From: Progne subis subis
Lineage: Eukaryota; Chordata; Aves; Passeriformes; Hirundinidae
NCBI GenBank assembly: GCA_022316685.1
Contig: JAKJHU010000053.1
Span: forward strand, 3,961,636 to 4,025,635
Direction: 5' to 3'
Length of the DNA: 64,000 bases
Shown in pieces: positions 24,101 through 36,800 of the stretch. The notes under the pieces were generated by a model, which saw only the letters and a list, made by a program, of their open reading frames with translations, was not told where the DNA came from and did no database searches. A program made the translations under genes and the position numbers. Numbering within the stretch: position 1 is the first letter of the stretch; every line of letters begins with the position of its first letter.

Positions 24101-27100
24101 TTAATGGCAGGCTGTGTAGCATAAGTTACTTTTTGCTGCTGTGAAGTCTGCTGTTGGGTCTGGACTGTAACCTGTTGAGCATTTATCTGCACAAGAGAAA
24201 AAAAGGCATCAATGACTATAAAAGATAAGTGTCTTTTAAAGAACAGGTATGTGGGAAAAAAGATTAATTACATTTAATTACTGAAAAAAAAAAATTCCCA
24301 AGATTAGTAATAAAAAAGTGAGCACTAGATGAAAGCCTTCATGCATTTACACAAGTATTCAGAATTAAAGTATTTAATGAAAAGTTTCTCTTACACACAA
24401 CAATACACTTACTGAAAACTACCAACCAACCAACCAACCACTTTACAGGAAAAATGAAGCACCTGCTCTCTCTAGATACACCTAAGATTCACCCCCAGAA
24501 ATCCTGACTGACTCTCTAGGAGTGTCCTGATCATCCAGAACCAAAGCTTTACAACCACAGAACCACTGCACAAGCTAAAGGGAGAGCAGACAACAGTACC
24601 TTTTGCTGCACAGTAGCTTGCCCCTGTGCAACCTGGGGCTGGATGGCTTTCTGCTGCTGGGCTGCTTGGTGGTGCTTGAGTTTTAGCAGCTGCTGGACAT
24701 GCAGTGGCTGTGCAACTACTGTCTGGCCTCCTGAAAATTACAGAAATAATTAGAACTGTAAGAGTCTTCAGTTTATTGCTTTGTCCCAGGTATCACAGCT
24801 TGTGCAAACACAGATTCTACTTTCACAGACTTACACATCTGCATAGATTTGAGCACTAACAACCCACTGATTTTAATGGGAATAAGACATGATTTTGACA
24901 GTGGAGGAAATTTCTTATCTAAGGGCATGAGTAAGCTAACTTTTTGTTCCAACAACAATCTTCCTACAAGAAAAAAACCTGTCTGTACTACAGGAGACTG
25001 CTATGAAATACAATTCTTATTTCCAAGTTGCATTCACATACCTGCTGCTTTCTGTGGCTGCCCAATGGCAACACTAATGCCTGCAACAGTCACAGGGAGC
25101 GTGGTGACTCCTGCAGATGACACAACAGCAGCTGGAACAGACACCACTGGAGGCTTGGCCAGAGCAACCTGTGCTGCTTGTGGAGTCTGGGCCTGGATCT
25201 GTCCTTGTGCTTGGAGCTGGGAAGCAGGAACACGAGTCTAAGCAGTAAGGAATGAAGATTAATGTACCAGCACAGAAAGATTTGCTGCATATAACAGGTG
25301 ATTATAAAGTGATAGCTGTAAATGTTTCTAAATGTAATGGCTCCTGTACAGTGACACAATTCAGAGATGGTATCAATGGGTAAATACAGTGTAAAGCTAT
25401 TTATGTTACAGCTGTTCCTTCTGAAGAGCAATGTAAAGAGCACTTGTGAGTGTGAATGATCAGTGCCCAGTTCATTTAAACCAGCCAAGAGTGAGATGTT
25501 TGAGACTGTTTTTGCCAAGTCAAAGCCAACTCACCAGGCGTGCCACTTGCAGGTTGGTGACCGTAGTGCCCGTGAGGACTGCGCCAGGACGAGGGGCTGT
25601 CACAGCAGTGAGCTGCTGAGTTTGCTGCTGCTGCTGCACTTGCACTTGTGCTGTTTGCTGCTGTGCCCCTTGCTGTGTCTGCTGTGCTGCCTGCTGCTGG
25701 GGGAGCTGCAGCTTCTGCTTCTGCAACTTGATCAGCTGCTCCTGCAAAAATCAAACACTTCCATCATTTCCAATGGTTTACATTACAGGAGAAAAATGGA
25801 GACGAATCCAAAGCTTAAAAGAAGAAACGTTCTGTACTAGACTAGAACTAAGATCAAGTATCTGAAACGTAACTGTTTTACACAATGGCTTCCAGTGAGT
25901 AACAGTAAGTGCTTTCCATCCTGCCCTACTCTACTATTGAAAGCGCTGTCAGAATCACTGACTGCATGAAATTTTAGTAGGATGAAATTTAAGAGAGAAA
26001 TACATCTCACTCTAGCCCAAGAAAAGAGGACATAGCCCTCACTGCAAAGGAAGCTGACAGTAATGAGAGCAATGTGCTACGTTACTTCATGAGCATTTCC
26101 TCACCTGAGACAATTTCCCTACAGTTTTTATTTGAGCAGGAGACTGGGCTTGTGCCTGAGCCTGGATCTGTGGGACCTGCACCTGAGCAGCCTGCTGCTG
26201 CTGTTGCCTCAGAAGCTGGAAGTGAGCAGGGGTGATGGTTTTGCCTGACAGCTGGACTGTTGGTGTAGCTGTGAATAAAGAAAAATCAAAATGTTATGAC
26301 GAATACTTTTCAACATTCAGTTTAACTCATTAATTTCACCTGAGAAATCGAGTTGTTAAATGATTATTTTTCTGCTCCAGCACACTTTGTGGATTTACTA
26401 CACGTAAGAACGCATAATCATGAGCATGATGTAAAAGCAGAGTAGATCATAAAATCCATTTCTTCACAATGGTTTTTAGTTAAGGCAGTCAATTCTAATA
26501 TTTTACTGCTAGATTGTTAATAATATTTTCAAATTGCAATGCCTAGGGGCCAAGCTTTCTATTGCCATACTTTACCCAGAAATACTGGAGAAAAATATAA
26601 TCTGAGCACCAACAATACAGCAAGTTAAAAATCACAGCCCTGTTTAATTATGTCCCAGATTTCCAATACTGCAGAGCTGAAGCGGTGGATCTACAGGAAT
26701 TCTGGGGCCCTTCATGCACTAGTGGGCAAAGTCCCTGAACACAGGATCACTACCTGGAGTAACCTGGGTCACCAGAGACCTCGTCTGGGTCTGCACAGGC
26801 GTGAGGTTGGTGGTGACCACGGCGGAAGCCGTCACGGACGTCACGGCGCGCACGCCCTGGGTGGAGGCGATGGTCACCAGCTCGCTGGACGCCGCGGGCG
26901 CCGCGGCCGCGCGGGGCTGGCTGTGAACCACCTGCGCAGTGGCGGTGCCGCCCGAGGTCTGCAAGGGAACACAGCCGTTACTGCTCCCTGCCTGTGCCTC
27001 AGATACAGCTGTGGAATCTTCTGGAAATGGAACTGCCGTCTAGGCGATTTTAAATACGAGCGTGAAAAACGCAAAAGAAAAAAAACAAAGCCCCGAATCC

Positions 27101-27804
27101 GTCTAACACATCTGTTTGGATGCGTCTTAAAATCAGTATGTGGTTAAGTCTTTTTCCAACAGGCTGATCACCAAACCCTTCATTACAGACATTTAATTTT
27201 AGTACCTTTCAATATTTTTCTTTATCTGCCATAGTCTTAAACCATTAACATAATAATAAAGATCATAATTAATAAAGCACAAAACAGTTACAGGCTAAAA
27301 ATGTTAATGATATAATGCATTGCTTTTGGCAGCACTTGCCTATAAACTATTTTTAACAGTATTAACCTTTTTTTTCTGATAAGCCGTTCCAGTGTGTTCT
27401 GATGTTTTGGTAAGAAAGAGGTTTGATAAAGAACCACAGGAGACACATGACATTTGCAAGAAGCTGAATTTCTGACAACATGGAAAGCTAAAGATATGCT
27501 GATAAAACATGCAACCCAGCGTATCCAGGGACAAAACTAGTGACAGGATCTACTCACAGTCAGCGTCCCAGGTATAACAGGTGAGGCCAGACGTTTATTG
27601 ATGGGCTGGAAGGTAGCAGCAGGGACCCCAGCCACAGTGTTCACGATTACATTTCCACTCACTGTAGCTGAAAGCAAGCCAGGATTAAATATGAGATTCT
27701 GAAAGTGAAAAGCCCAATGTCCCATCACCTCCTCTGCCCAATTATAAACTCTCCTTACCAGTCTGGATGCTCGTCCCCGTCACCGCTGTTTTGATGGTGC
27801 CCGC
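21161..27804 (-). CDS. EP400: EP400 exons 46-55: glutamine-rich C-terminal tail
   Basis: Exons 27804-27759, 27667-27558, 26958-26754, 26268-26105, 25741-25535, 25237-25042, 24730-24600, 24186-24025, 23283-23206 and 21433-21161 encode residues about 2612-3134. Landmarks are [58 protein letters not shown] (only five Q here), [27 protein letters not shown] and the final [11 protein letters not shown] before TGA. Exon 53 has two donors six bases apart (after 24025 or 24019). The nearer one gives the family-like join QIQ-VAKLPQ. Confidence 0.95.
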
Positions 27805-30800
27805 CTAATTAAAAGACAATTAAGGTAACAGTTCAGAAAAACAGTAAAAGATAACTGAGCATTGCTTAACACAATGCTATATTCCAGAAGTGACAGAATA
27901 AGAAAAATGCAATGGAACACACAAAGATTTCTGCAGTTGTTCACTGACTCTCCAGATCACAGCAGCTAATGCATACACAGATCAGGATTCTGCCTCACTA
28001 ATAAGCAATTGCAGACCAGCCAAGTGTGTGGTAAACCCCGGTCACTGGAACTCCCTGTCAGCAGAAGAAGAGAGCAATACCTTACTCTGGCACACCAGAA
28101 ACAACCATTCATACAGGAACATCACTGAGCACTGCAGAGACAGCAATGCCTGTGGGTCAGAAAACATCCTCTCTCTTTCGGCAAAAGCTGTTGTACTCTT
28201 GCTCTTCAACAAGCACAATAATCCACCACTGCCTGCACACATAACTATGCAAACTGGATTGGCTCTAAATACAAAAGCCACAGACCAGTCATCAGATTCA
28301 TTCAGACTCTAGATCTAGGGAGGACATGAAAACTTTGCACAAATCTGCAGTAAAAGCACCATGGTATTTCCTGTAGGATGCATCATTTCACTTGCCTTGC
28401 AACGGTTAATGAATCTTGGGTTTTTAAGGTCTTTAACTGAGCAGTTTTTACAGCTACATTCTCTTTTAGTCTCTGCACTCTGCAAGTTCTCTGTACAAAT
28501 ATGTCTTGTTGACCATGTACATCTATTCACTCAGACTTCATTAAACCAAAGTCTAAAGTGAAAAAGGAAAAACCATCTTTGCATGGCGCTTTTCCCCCTC
28601 AGAATGCCAACACCTGTTGCTACAATGTTACAAGTAGTCTCAATAAATCAGGAAACCAGAAGATACCCAGCACTAACCAAGGAAAGCAAACAAGAAAAAA
28701 TATCTTTGATCTCCCTATACTGACCTAAAATTCTCTTTCCAGAAGAAATACGACACAAATACAGCACACACAGAAGAACTGAAGCGACTACATCAGAGGC
28801 ACTGAGCTCTCCCTTTCTTACCAATACTGCTGTGTTGGCCACAGTAGTGACTGCAGTCTGCACCACTGCCTGTGGCTGCTGAACTACCTGTGCCTGTGGC
28901 TGTGGCTGTGGCTGGGCCTGCGCCTGCTGCACGGGGGGCTGCTGGGGGGGCTGCTGGCCCGCCTGGGGCTGCTGGGGCTGGGGGCCCGTCTGCTGCTGGG
29001 CCCTCTGCTGCTCCGCCAGCGCCTGCAAGGCAAGGGGCACCTTCAGTCTTCAAGCATGGAACAAGCAAGATGTGGTGTGTTTTTTTTAAACAAAATAAAC
29101 CAACGGACAAAACCTCTTTATTTCTGTCCGCAAAACCCCTTTAATTCTAATTGGAGACAGCCCACAAAGCTGCTTTCACTTTTCAAGTCCAAGTTACACA
29201 ACCTGACTCGTTTCAAACTACAAGCTGTACTCATGGTTTTATGGCTTAGAGCATAGCAGAAGAAGAAACTTATCATCCACAAGCAGGGTCAAGTACTTCT
29301 TTCTGAATAATATAAGAAAGGAGGCAACAGAATGGTGAAGAATTAAAACAAGATTTTTACATGTCTTAGTTTCTTTTGCAAAAATATGCTGCTCGTTGTT
29401 TAAGGGGTCTGAGTGTGACAAGAGGCCCAAGGAAAGGTCCCACTTTGGGCCTTGGCTATCTAAACCCCTGTACATGAACAATGTGCAGCTGCTCACGTGC
29501 ACTGTACTGCCAAACTTCTCCCAGGTGGCAGCTTTGTTCGTACTTCATCTGTTGCCCAATTTTTTAATTACTGCAGTCATTTGTGCAGAGATGGGACCAT
29601 ACCTTTTTCTCTTTGGCAATGCGTTCTGCTCGGAGGGACGCGACTTGAATCGGAGGGAGGGGCTTATCATAGTTGATTCCACTGGAAACAGTAATAAGAC
29701 AAAACACACAATTTTTAGAAGTAACTGAAACCTAATAAAAAATTGAAAATAAAAAAAGAGCACTTTTATGAAATTTGTAACTCCCTCAAGATAGGGAGTG
29801 CTCACCTTTCTGCAAGCACTGATGCATGCTTTGGATTCTTCTGGAAAGGATTCATGCCAAGTCTGAAATTGAGCAAAACTGTATTACTGGAGACAGAAAA
29901 ACCTTAAAAACAATATTTCATTTCATATATTGTAGCATATAACACTGCAGTTTTGGTGCAGTTTCCATTATATTCCTGAAGTTTCCATTTTATTCCTGCA
30001 GTACTGGAGCCTGCATACAGACAGACATTTAAGAAAGACTCAGAGTAAATATTAAATAAATACAGAAAAACTGCAGAAAGATAGGTAGAAAAGAACGTAC
30101 CACTACACAGCATAAACAGCAAAATGTTCACAATTCAGGCAAATGGATAGATATAAAGCAGATTAAAAAATCCCCAACTGAGTGCAGTTCTGCTCTTAAT
30201 GACAAAGAGCAAATTCCTGCAGTGAGACCCAAACACATGAAATATGGAGGCGTTTCCAATAACACAGAACACAGAGAGAGAGAGAGATCAAGAACAGAGA
30301 AACAGAGTGTAGAATAACTCTGGGTTTTGAGAGCCATTCAAAACACTGTTTCCAGATCTGTGGTGACAGGAGATCAAATGATCCCAGGTAAACTTACAGA
30401 GGTTTGATAGGTGGACTTCTTTTCCCTGCAATCAGTTTCATCATCTCAAAATGATTAGTATAAAGCTGTGTGTGGGTTGCACCCTCATCTTGAGCATAGA
30501 TCTGATTGGTACGAAGTGGGCGACTGTTTTTAGTCTAAAAAAAGAAAACAAAGCAACTTTCAATTGCAAACTCATCCATCAGGGCATTTTGTCTATGTTT
30601 AAACACAGGGCGCGCTCGTAGATTATTTAAAAACATTCTCCAACATATCTATTACAGACTGGTTCCTGCCTCGTGTCACTGATAACTTACTGTCACACAA
30701 AACTCTATGGGAAATATATAAAGAAAGAGCAAAATAAGGAGCAGTTCTCACGGTCACACTGGCATCAGCGCGTGGGGACATACAAAATGGCAAACTCCAA

Positions 30801-33800
30801 TTTGAGAAAGAATCTTTGCTTTAGTTTAGATTTTGCAAGTTTAATTCATTACCCAAACCAAAAGCCCATTAGTTTATAGTTATGCACAGCGCACACGTAA
30901 GATAATAAAACAAAACCATCACTGCACTGCTCTCCCAACAAAGCTAGGTTAACATCCACACACCATGCCAGTCTAACATTTGGCTTCTCCTAAGCAGAAA
31001 CTGCCAGTCAGGGACAAACCTCCTTAGCAGTCAGAGACTGGGACTACAGCCACAAGTTCTGGATTCTCCACCCAACTCTGTCACTAAATTGCTGTGTGGT
31101 TTGGAAGAAGGTGTTCATAGTCATGGAATTTGGTTTTGTTTCTGTAGCATCCTATCGTGCTCATTTACTAAAAGGTGTTTCAGGCATCAAATTCACTATG
31201 TATTTGTAATCCACTTAGACTCTCGCATGAAGTTCATTCTTACAGATCTTAAATACCATCAGGATAAGATACATAGTGGTGGTTTCGTGGAAAAATGCCA
31301 CCAAAGTGGCAGTTTAAGTGATATCACAAACTTCTTGCGTGATCTAAAATTTATCTATCAAATCCAAAAGCTGAAGTCTGGTGTCAATCCACTGTATCAA
31401 CAAAGAAAGGAAAAATAAATTTGGAATTTTAATTGATGTTTCAGAACTCAAGTAACACTCAACATGGATCTCATATGAATTATCTGCCCACCTCCATTGC
31501 TGCTAAATACCACAGAGTCTAGATTTGATTTTGAAAGAATACCAATGCACACCTTATAAATACTTTTTGTCTTCTTTTTAGGATTAGCTTCGTACATTAG
31601 CTGTAAAATAAGAAGGAAAGTTAGATGATCTTTTGTGGAAGATTTTGTTCAGGTGCTTTTTCTTTTCAAAGAAATCACATAAAATAAGTGGAAATCCTGA
31701 TGAGAATAATTTAAAAAGGTCTTTTAAAAGTTATTTATTTACACTGTTGAAACGTTTAACAAAAAAAAAAAAACAAAACAACAAGTGTTTATGGAGATAA
31801 GGAAAAAAAACTCTATAACTTAAGGTAAAAAAAAGATGCATCATTCCACGTGAACTCACCTTTCCTTCCTCCCTTGGGATTATGACATTCTCGTAGCGGT
31901 TGCGGCACTGCTTGGGCGAGCGATAGACTCTGCTGCAGGAGTTAACAACATCACTGACCAGGTCCCAGTTGGGAGTGTGTGCTGGTGACACAACAGCAAG
32001 GTTTAAAGGAAGCTCCAGCAGCTGCTTCACTGCCTGCAACAGAGAAAGGTACAAATGCATCAGGTGAGAAATCGCTGCCATCTTCCAAACCCTCCTGCGT
32101 GCGCCCACACACCATTACACAATGAGACAGCTCAGGGCTAAGGCTGTGTTCAGCTAGTCAGAGAGAATAAACAAGCATAAGGTGCCCTAATGCTGACTGA
32201 TGTGCAGGGAAACAGCTGGAGATTGGTATGAGAGGGACAGAGAGCTGCTATTCAAGTACCCTCTTCCCCTCGAAGGCGGGAAGAACCTTAGCTGCATTAT
32301 CCAGCGTCCAGCCAGCACAACTAATCTGAATAACAGTAAGTGGTTTCTAAAACAGCAATAGGGCTTAATCATACGTTTTGTAGTTTAGCGTTTAATTTCT
32401 CCTTAGAGGAGCACAAATGGCAAGCAATCTGTTCTGAGTTATGACAGCAAAATGCCATTAAGAATTAGAAATAATGTTGAAGAGATAAAGCACAGGAATA
32501 AAAATATAATGACAGCAGGAGCTGCAGGTATCATCTGACCTGCAGAAGTGCCCAGTCTTCGCTGATCAACCACTCTGGGTTATCCTGTCCAGCCTCAGTA
32601 GCTGGTTTGACAAGAGTTGGCAAAGGCTTTGCAAATTGTGTCTGTTGTTTCAACAAGATGTTCTTCTTTTGCTCTTTGCCCTCCCGGCGCATTTTCAACA
32701 TTCCTGGAGTTGCTCGATCAAAGAGTGAACGAGGTGGGATAACTGTCTCCCCATGACGCTGCTTCTTCTTTCTACCTGCTGCTAAGACAAAGAATGAAGC
32801 ATATATAGATGCTGTCGTTCTTTGATTCCTCTGCCTATGGCTGCAAAATGCCCATACATGTACAGAGTATTCCCCACTGCCTCTGAAAAGCAGTCAGGAA
32901 CTAAACAGAGTCTGTTATAATGTAAGACCAGCCCTGTCCTAACTGACAAAGCAGAATGTCTGCTCTCTAAAACTGACATTTTAAGAACACATTTATGTCT
33001 AAAGAGAAGGCACACCATAAAAACTGGGCCTTCCAGTGATTCCACTGCTTCAAGACCATGGCGAGATGAGAATTTTCATCCCTTCAAACATGCACATTTA
33101 ATCTTTACTGGACTAGACATATAGGAGGTATGAAAACCCCCCCTGATTTTATTAAACTTTCAGCAATAAATCCCAGAACAGTTTTGAGCACGCACTCACC
33201 AGAGGGATCTGTTTTGTGTCGTTTACGCTCCTTCCTGACATACACTGGAGGCAATTTTGACTCTGGAATCGGGGTGGTATCATACATCAGGCACATAACA
33301 GAATCTATGTAGATATCATTGTCATCCTGAGGTGGAGTAGGAGGAGTCCAGAGCTGCAGAGAATAAAGTTTGTAATTACTGCCATGTTAGCTCTCCACTG
33401 ATCTTTATGTTTCATAAAATAAAAAGCCTTTTTAGGCTGCCTGGTGTTACTTTTACTTACTGGCATAATTTCAGTTTGTCCATCTGGACCTTCATAGACA
33501 TATTCCTAGGCAGCAAAAACAGAACATCATTCAAATGATCCAACTCAAATCTGAAGGGTAAAGGTATTATCAGAGTAAGTGCTAAGAAATAACTATTTAG
33601 AAAAACGAGACTAATTGGCAATTACTTTGTTGTACGCATCCTCCCGAGTGTAGGTTAGAAGTTCCTCTTCATCCTCCCAAAGCATTTTTTGCTCTCTTTC
33701 CTTTAACTCCTTCATATGCTGGACCTCCCAGGCTTTCTTGGCAGTTTTCACTTCCATCTAGATTAAAGTCAGACTCCTTAGAAACTTTATACAGTAACAG

Positions 33801-36800
33801 ACACTGGATGAGAAGTCATCAATTTGTAATTTTATAGATAAATGCCTTGAACTTCGACATTTTTAGACACAACAATCTGATAGAAATTTCTTAACAGATA
33901 CTTCCACAATCATTTAGAAGATATTTCTTGGTCTTTGTTGAGGGTTTTTAAACCATCAATATAAAGCAATCAAAGAATTTCAGTTAAACAATGAAGACAA
34001 CCAGAACACAGGCTCACTGAAATTAATGAATTTTTTTCCCTGGCTATCAATGGAGTATAACAAATATTTGCTGAGATGGGCTGAAAGCAATTCCTATTTT
34101 ATTAAAAAAAAAAAAAAAAAAAAGAACTGACACCTGCTTAAACCAGAGAATCCCAAAATAATGAGAGATTATGCTGTTCATAAAGTACAGTAAGAAAAGA
34201 TCACAGAAGTGCCTATGATATATTCCACATCATTGGAAAAACTTCCATTTCATATTGAAAATATAATGAATGTTGTTCTGTGACAGAATGTCATGGAAAA
34301 GAAACATTTGTTTTACCTCACTCAACCGTGGCTCATTGTCATCGACTGAACCGTGGAAGAGCTCCAGATAGTTCAAAGCGTATTTCTCAATTGGAGTCAG
34401 CTGAGGGAAGTATCAAAGGGAAAAAATGTTACTTTGAGGTTAACAAAAGAAACATTACATGAAGTATCAAAGCTCTCCTTAAAACTCATCTTAACATTTT
34501 AAATCAGTAGGAGATCTCCCTTCCATTTAATGGGAGAAACAACAAAGTTGCTTTAAGGTCAGACTGCAGAGGTATTGAAAACATTTGAACTAAACATTAC
34601 TTTTTAGCCAGATATTCAAGGGAAATCAGGGTACCTGATCCACAACAGCAACTAACTCCTGCAGCTGTGAGGGCTCTTCAATGTATTTTGTCTCGAAGAG
34701 CTCTGAGATTAAAGGTTCAATGCTTGACTCAGATCTGATTTCTTGTATGTGATCATTTGACTCCTCGTCCTCTCGTTCAATGCTGTTGAGGGCCTTTCAG
34801 AGAGATATATATTAAAAATAATTAAGACTTCAAAAATATGGAAAGAAACTCTATAAGGAGTTCACTGAAATGCAACACAAATTTCTGGAGTAAGTCTCTG
34901 CTGCAGCAAGAGAAACAATCCCAGAAATTATAAATCTCAGCTCTGGGCTTTTGGAAGCTTTGTGACAAGGCAAATGACAAAAGAGCATAAAACTACCAGA
35001 AAAAGATACTGACAGAATTTACCCAAATAAAATGGGATTAGTCAGCTGTTTAATACTACTGTTGCACAGCTGTATTTTTAATGTGCATTTTTAATCATTA
35101 CCTCTATGAATGGTCTTGCAACTTTAGGTGAAATATTTTCTGCTGGAGATGGCTCTTGAGAAAGTACTACAAATTCTTCTGCTTTCACTCTAAATCCAGA
35201 ATCCTCCATAGGAGAATGAACCTCAAACAATTCCTGAATTGTTTGCTTGGTAAATAGAAGGAAAAAAAGAGAAATACATTCAGTTTTTGGGAGTGTTATA
35301 TCTTTTTTTCAGTATCGGGAGTGCCATCCAGGACAGTCTGGCTTCACCAGTGCAGTCACTGTCTCATGTACCTTCAGAACAGCAATTCAGAGCCTATCTC
35401 TCTAAATATCCAAACTTATTTCACATTTTAAAAGCTGTTGAGACCTTCACCCTTACAAGCACTGCAAAATTTTGCAGCAGGGTGAAGAAACCACAATATA
35501 TTAAGTCATGGGTGATGTCTGTGCATCACTATGCAAAAACCCAGAACAAAACAGATGGACAATATTTGAAAGAATGTGGCCCCAACACTGAGAGTTCAAG
35601 CAATCATGAAATCCAATATGCTTCCTTATTAATTCTAGCCCAGATAGACTTCTACTATACCGCTATGAAACACTCCAGCACAGATGCTTGAATTTATTAA
35701 AATCTGCAGCATGGGTGTTTCAATGCATTCTGAATATTAACTTACCTGTGTTAAAAAGGCCATTGAATAATCATTTCCCTGAGCAGCTACTTCTCTGATC
35801 AAGTCCTTTGTGCCATTTTTCAAAAGTTTCTCTTCTACAGAATTACCACTGACAAGCCTAAAAAAAAGGAAAAAAATGTAGAAATCTGGTAAGTCATTTC
35901 CAAAGCAACTTTCAGTAATAAGAAGACAAACTGTCCTTAGAGAATACCACTAAACACTTAAAATGTGGTAGTATGTGGGAGGTTTTTTAGTTATGGTACA
36001 GGCCCATAAAAAAACTACCACCTTTACTTTAGAGCTTTAATAATCTATGTAATTAAAAAAAAAAAAAAAAAAAAGAAATCAACAATGAAAAGGATCCCTT
36101 AAAAAATTCCATGTAGACTAACAAATAAAACCCATGCAGGTATGATTCATTTATTACATTTGGTGCTAAGCCTCCCCCACTTTTTCATAGGATATCCTGG
36201 CATCTTTTTTATTGAAAGGAGGTGGTGTTCAGCACTGTTTCCACTTTATTCCAGGTCATACAAGGCAGCATTATCTGAACTAACCTCACATTAAAACATG
36301 TTAAAGAGCAGACGCTGTCACCATCACCTGTATATATGGATATCTTTACATCTCCCAATTCTGTCACACCACTCCTGAGCTTTTGCATCCATCACTGGGT
36401 TCAGATCATTGTCATAGAACACAACAGTGTCTGCCTCGACAAGATTGACTCCCGTGGAACGGCTGTGAGAGGAGAGGATGGCACAGAAAATGCGCTTGTC
36501 TCTGTTGAAAATTTTCATCAGCTCCTACATAAACAGAATAAAAGCAAGGACTAAATAAACTGCACACCAAAATAAAATACCAAACCAAATTCACTATAGC
36601 CTAAGAAAGAAACCAGATAAAAACACGTCAAGTATTTCAAAATGAGTACAAAACGAGGCTTATTTCCTCTCCCTGCTGTAGGGTATAAATCCTGGACAGC
36701 ACATAGCACACTGCTGCTGTACCAGGGGGCAGCTGGTAGGGAACACTCACCTGTCGTTGTTCCTGGTTGGCATACTCATCAATCCTCACAAAGGTGAGGA

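Noticed and set aside
25520..25747. CAG-rich repeats as a possible CRISPR-like or satellite array
   Set aside because: These are glutamine codons of EP400 exon 50 and are explained by the reading frame.
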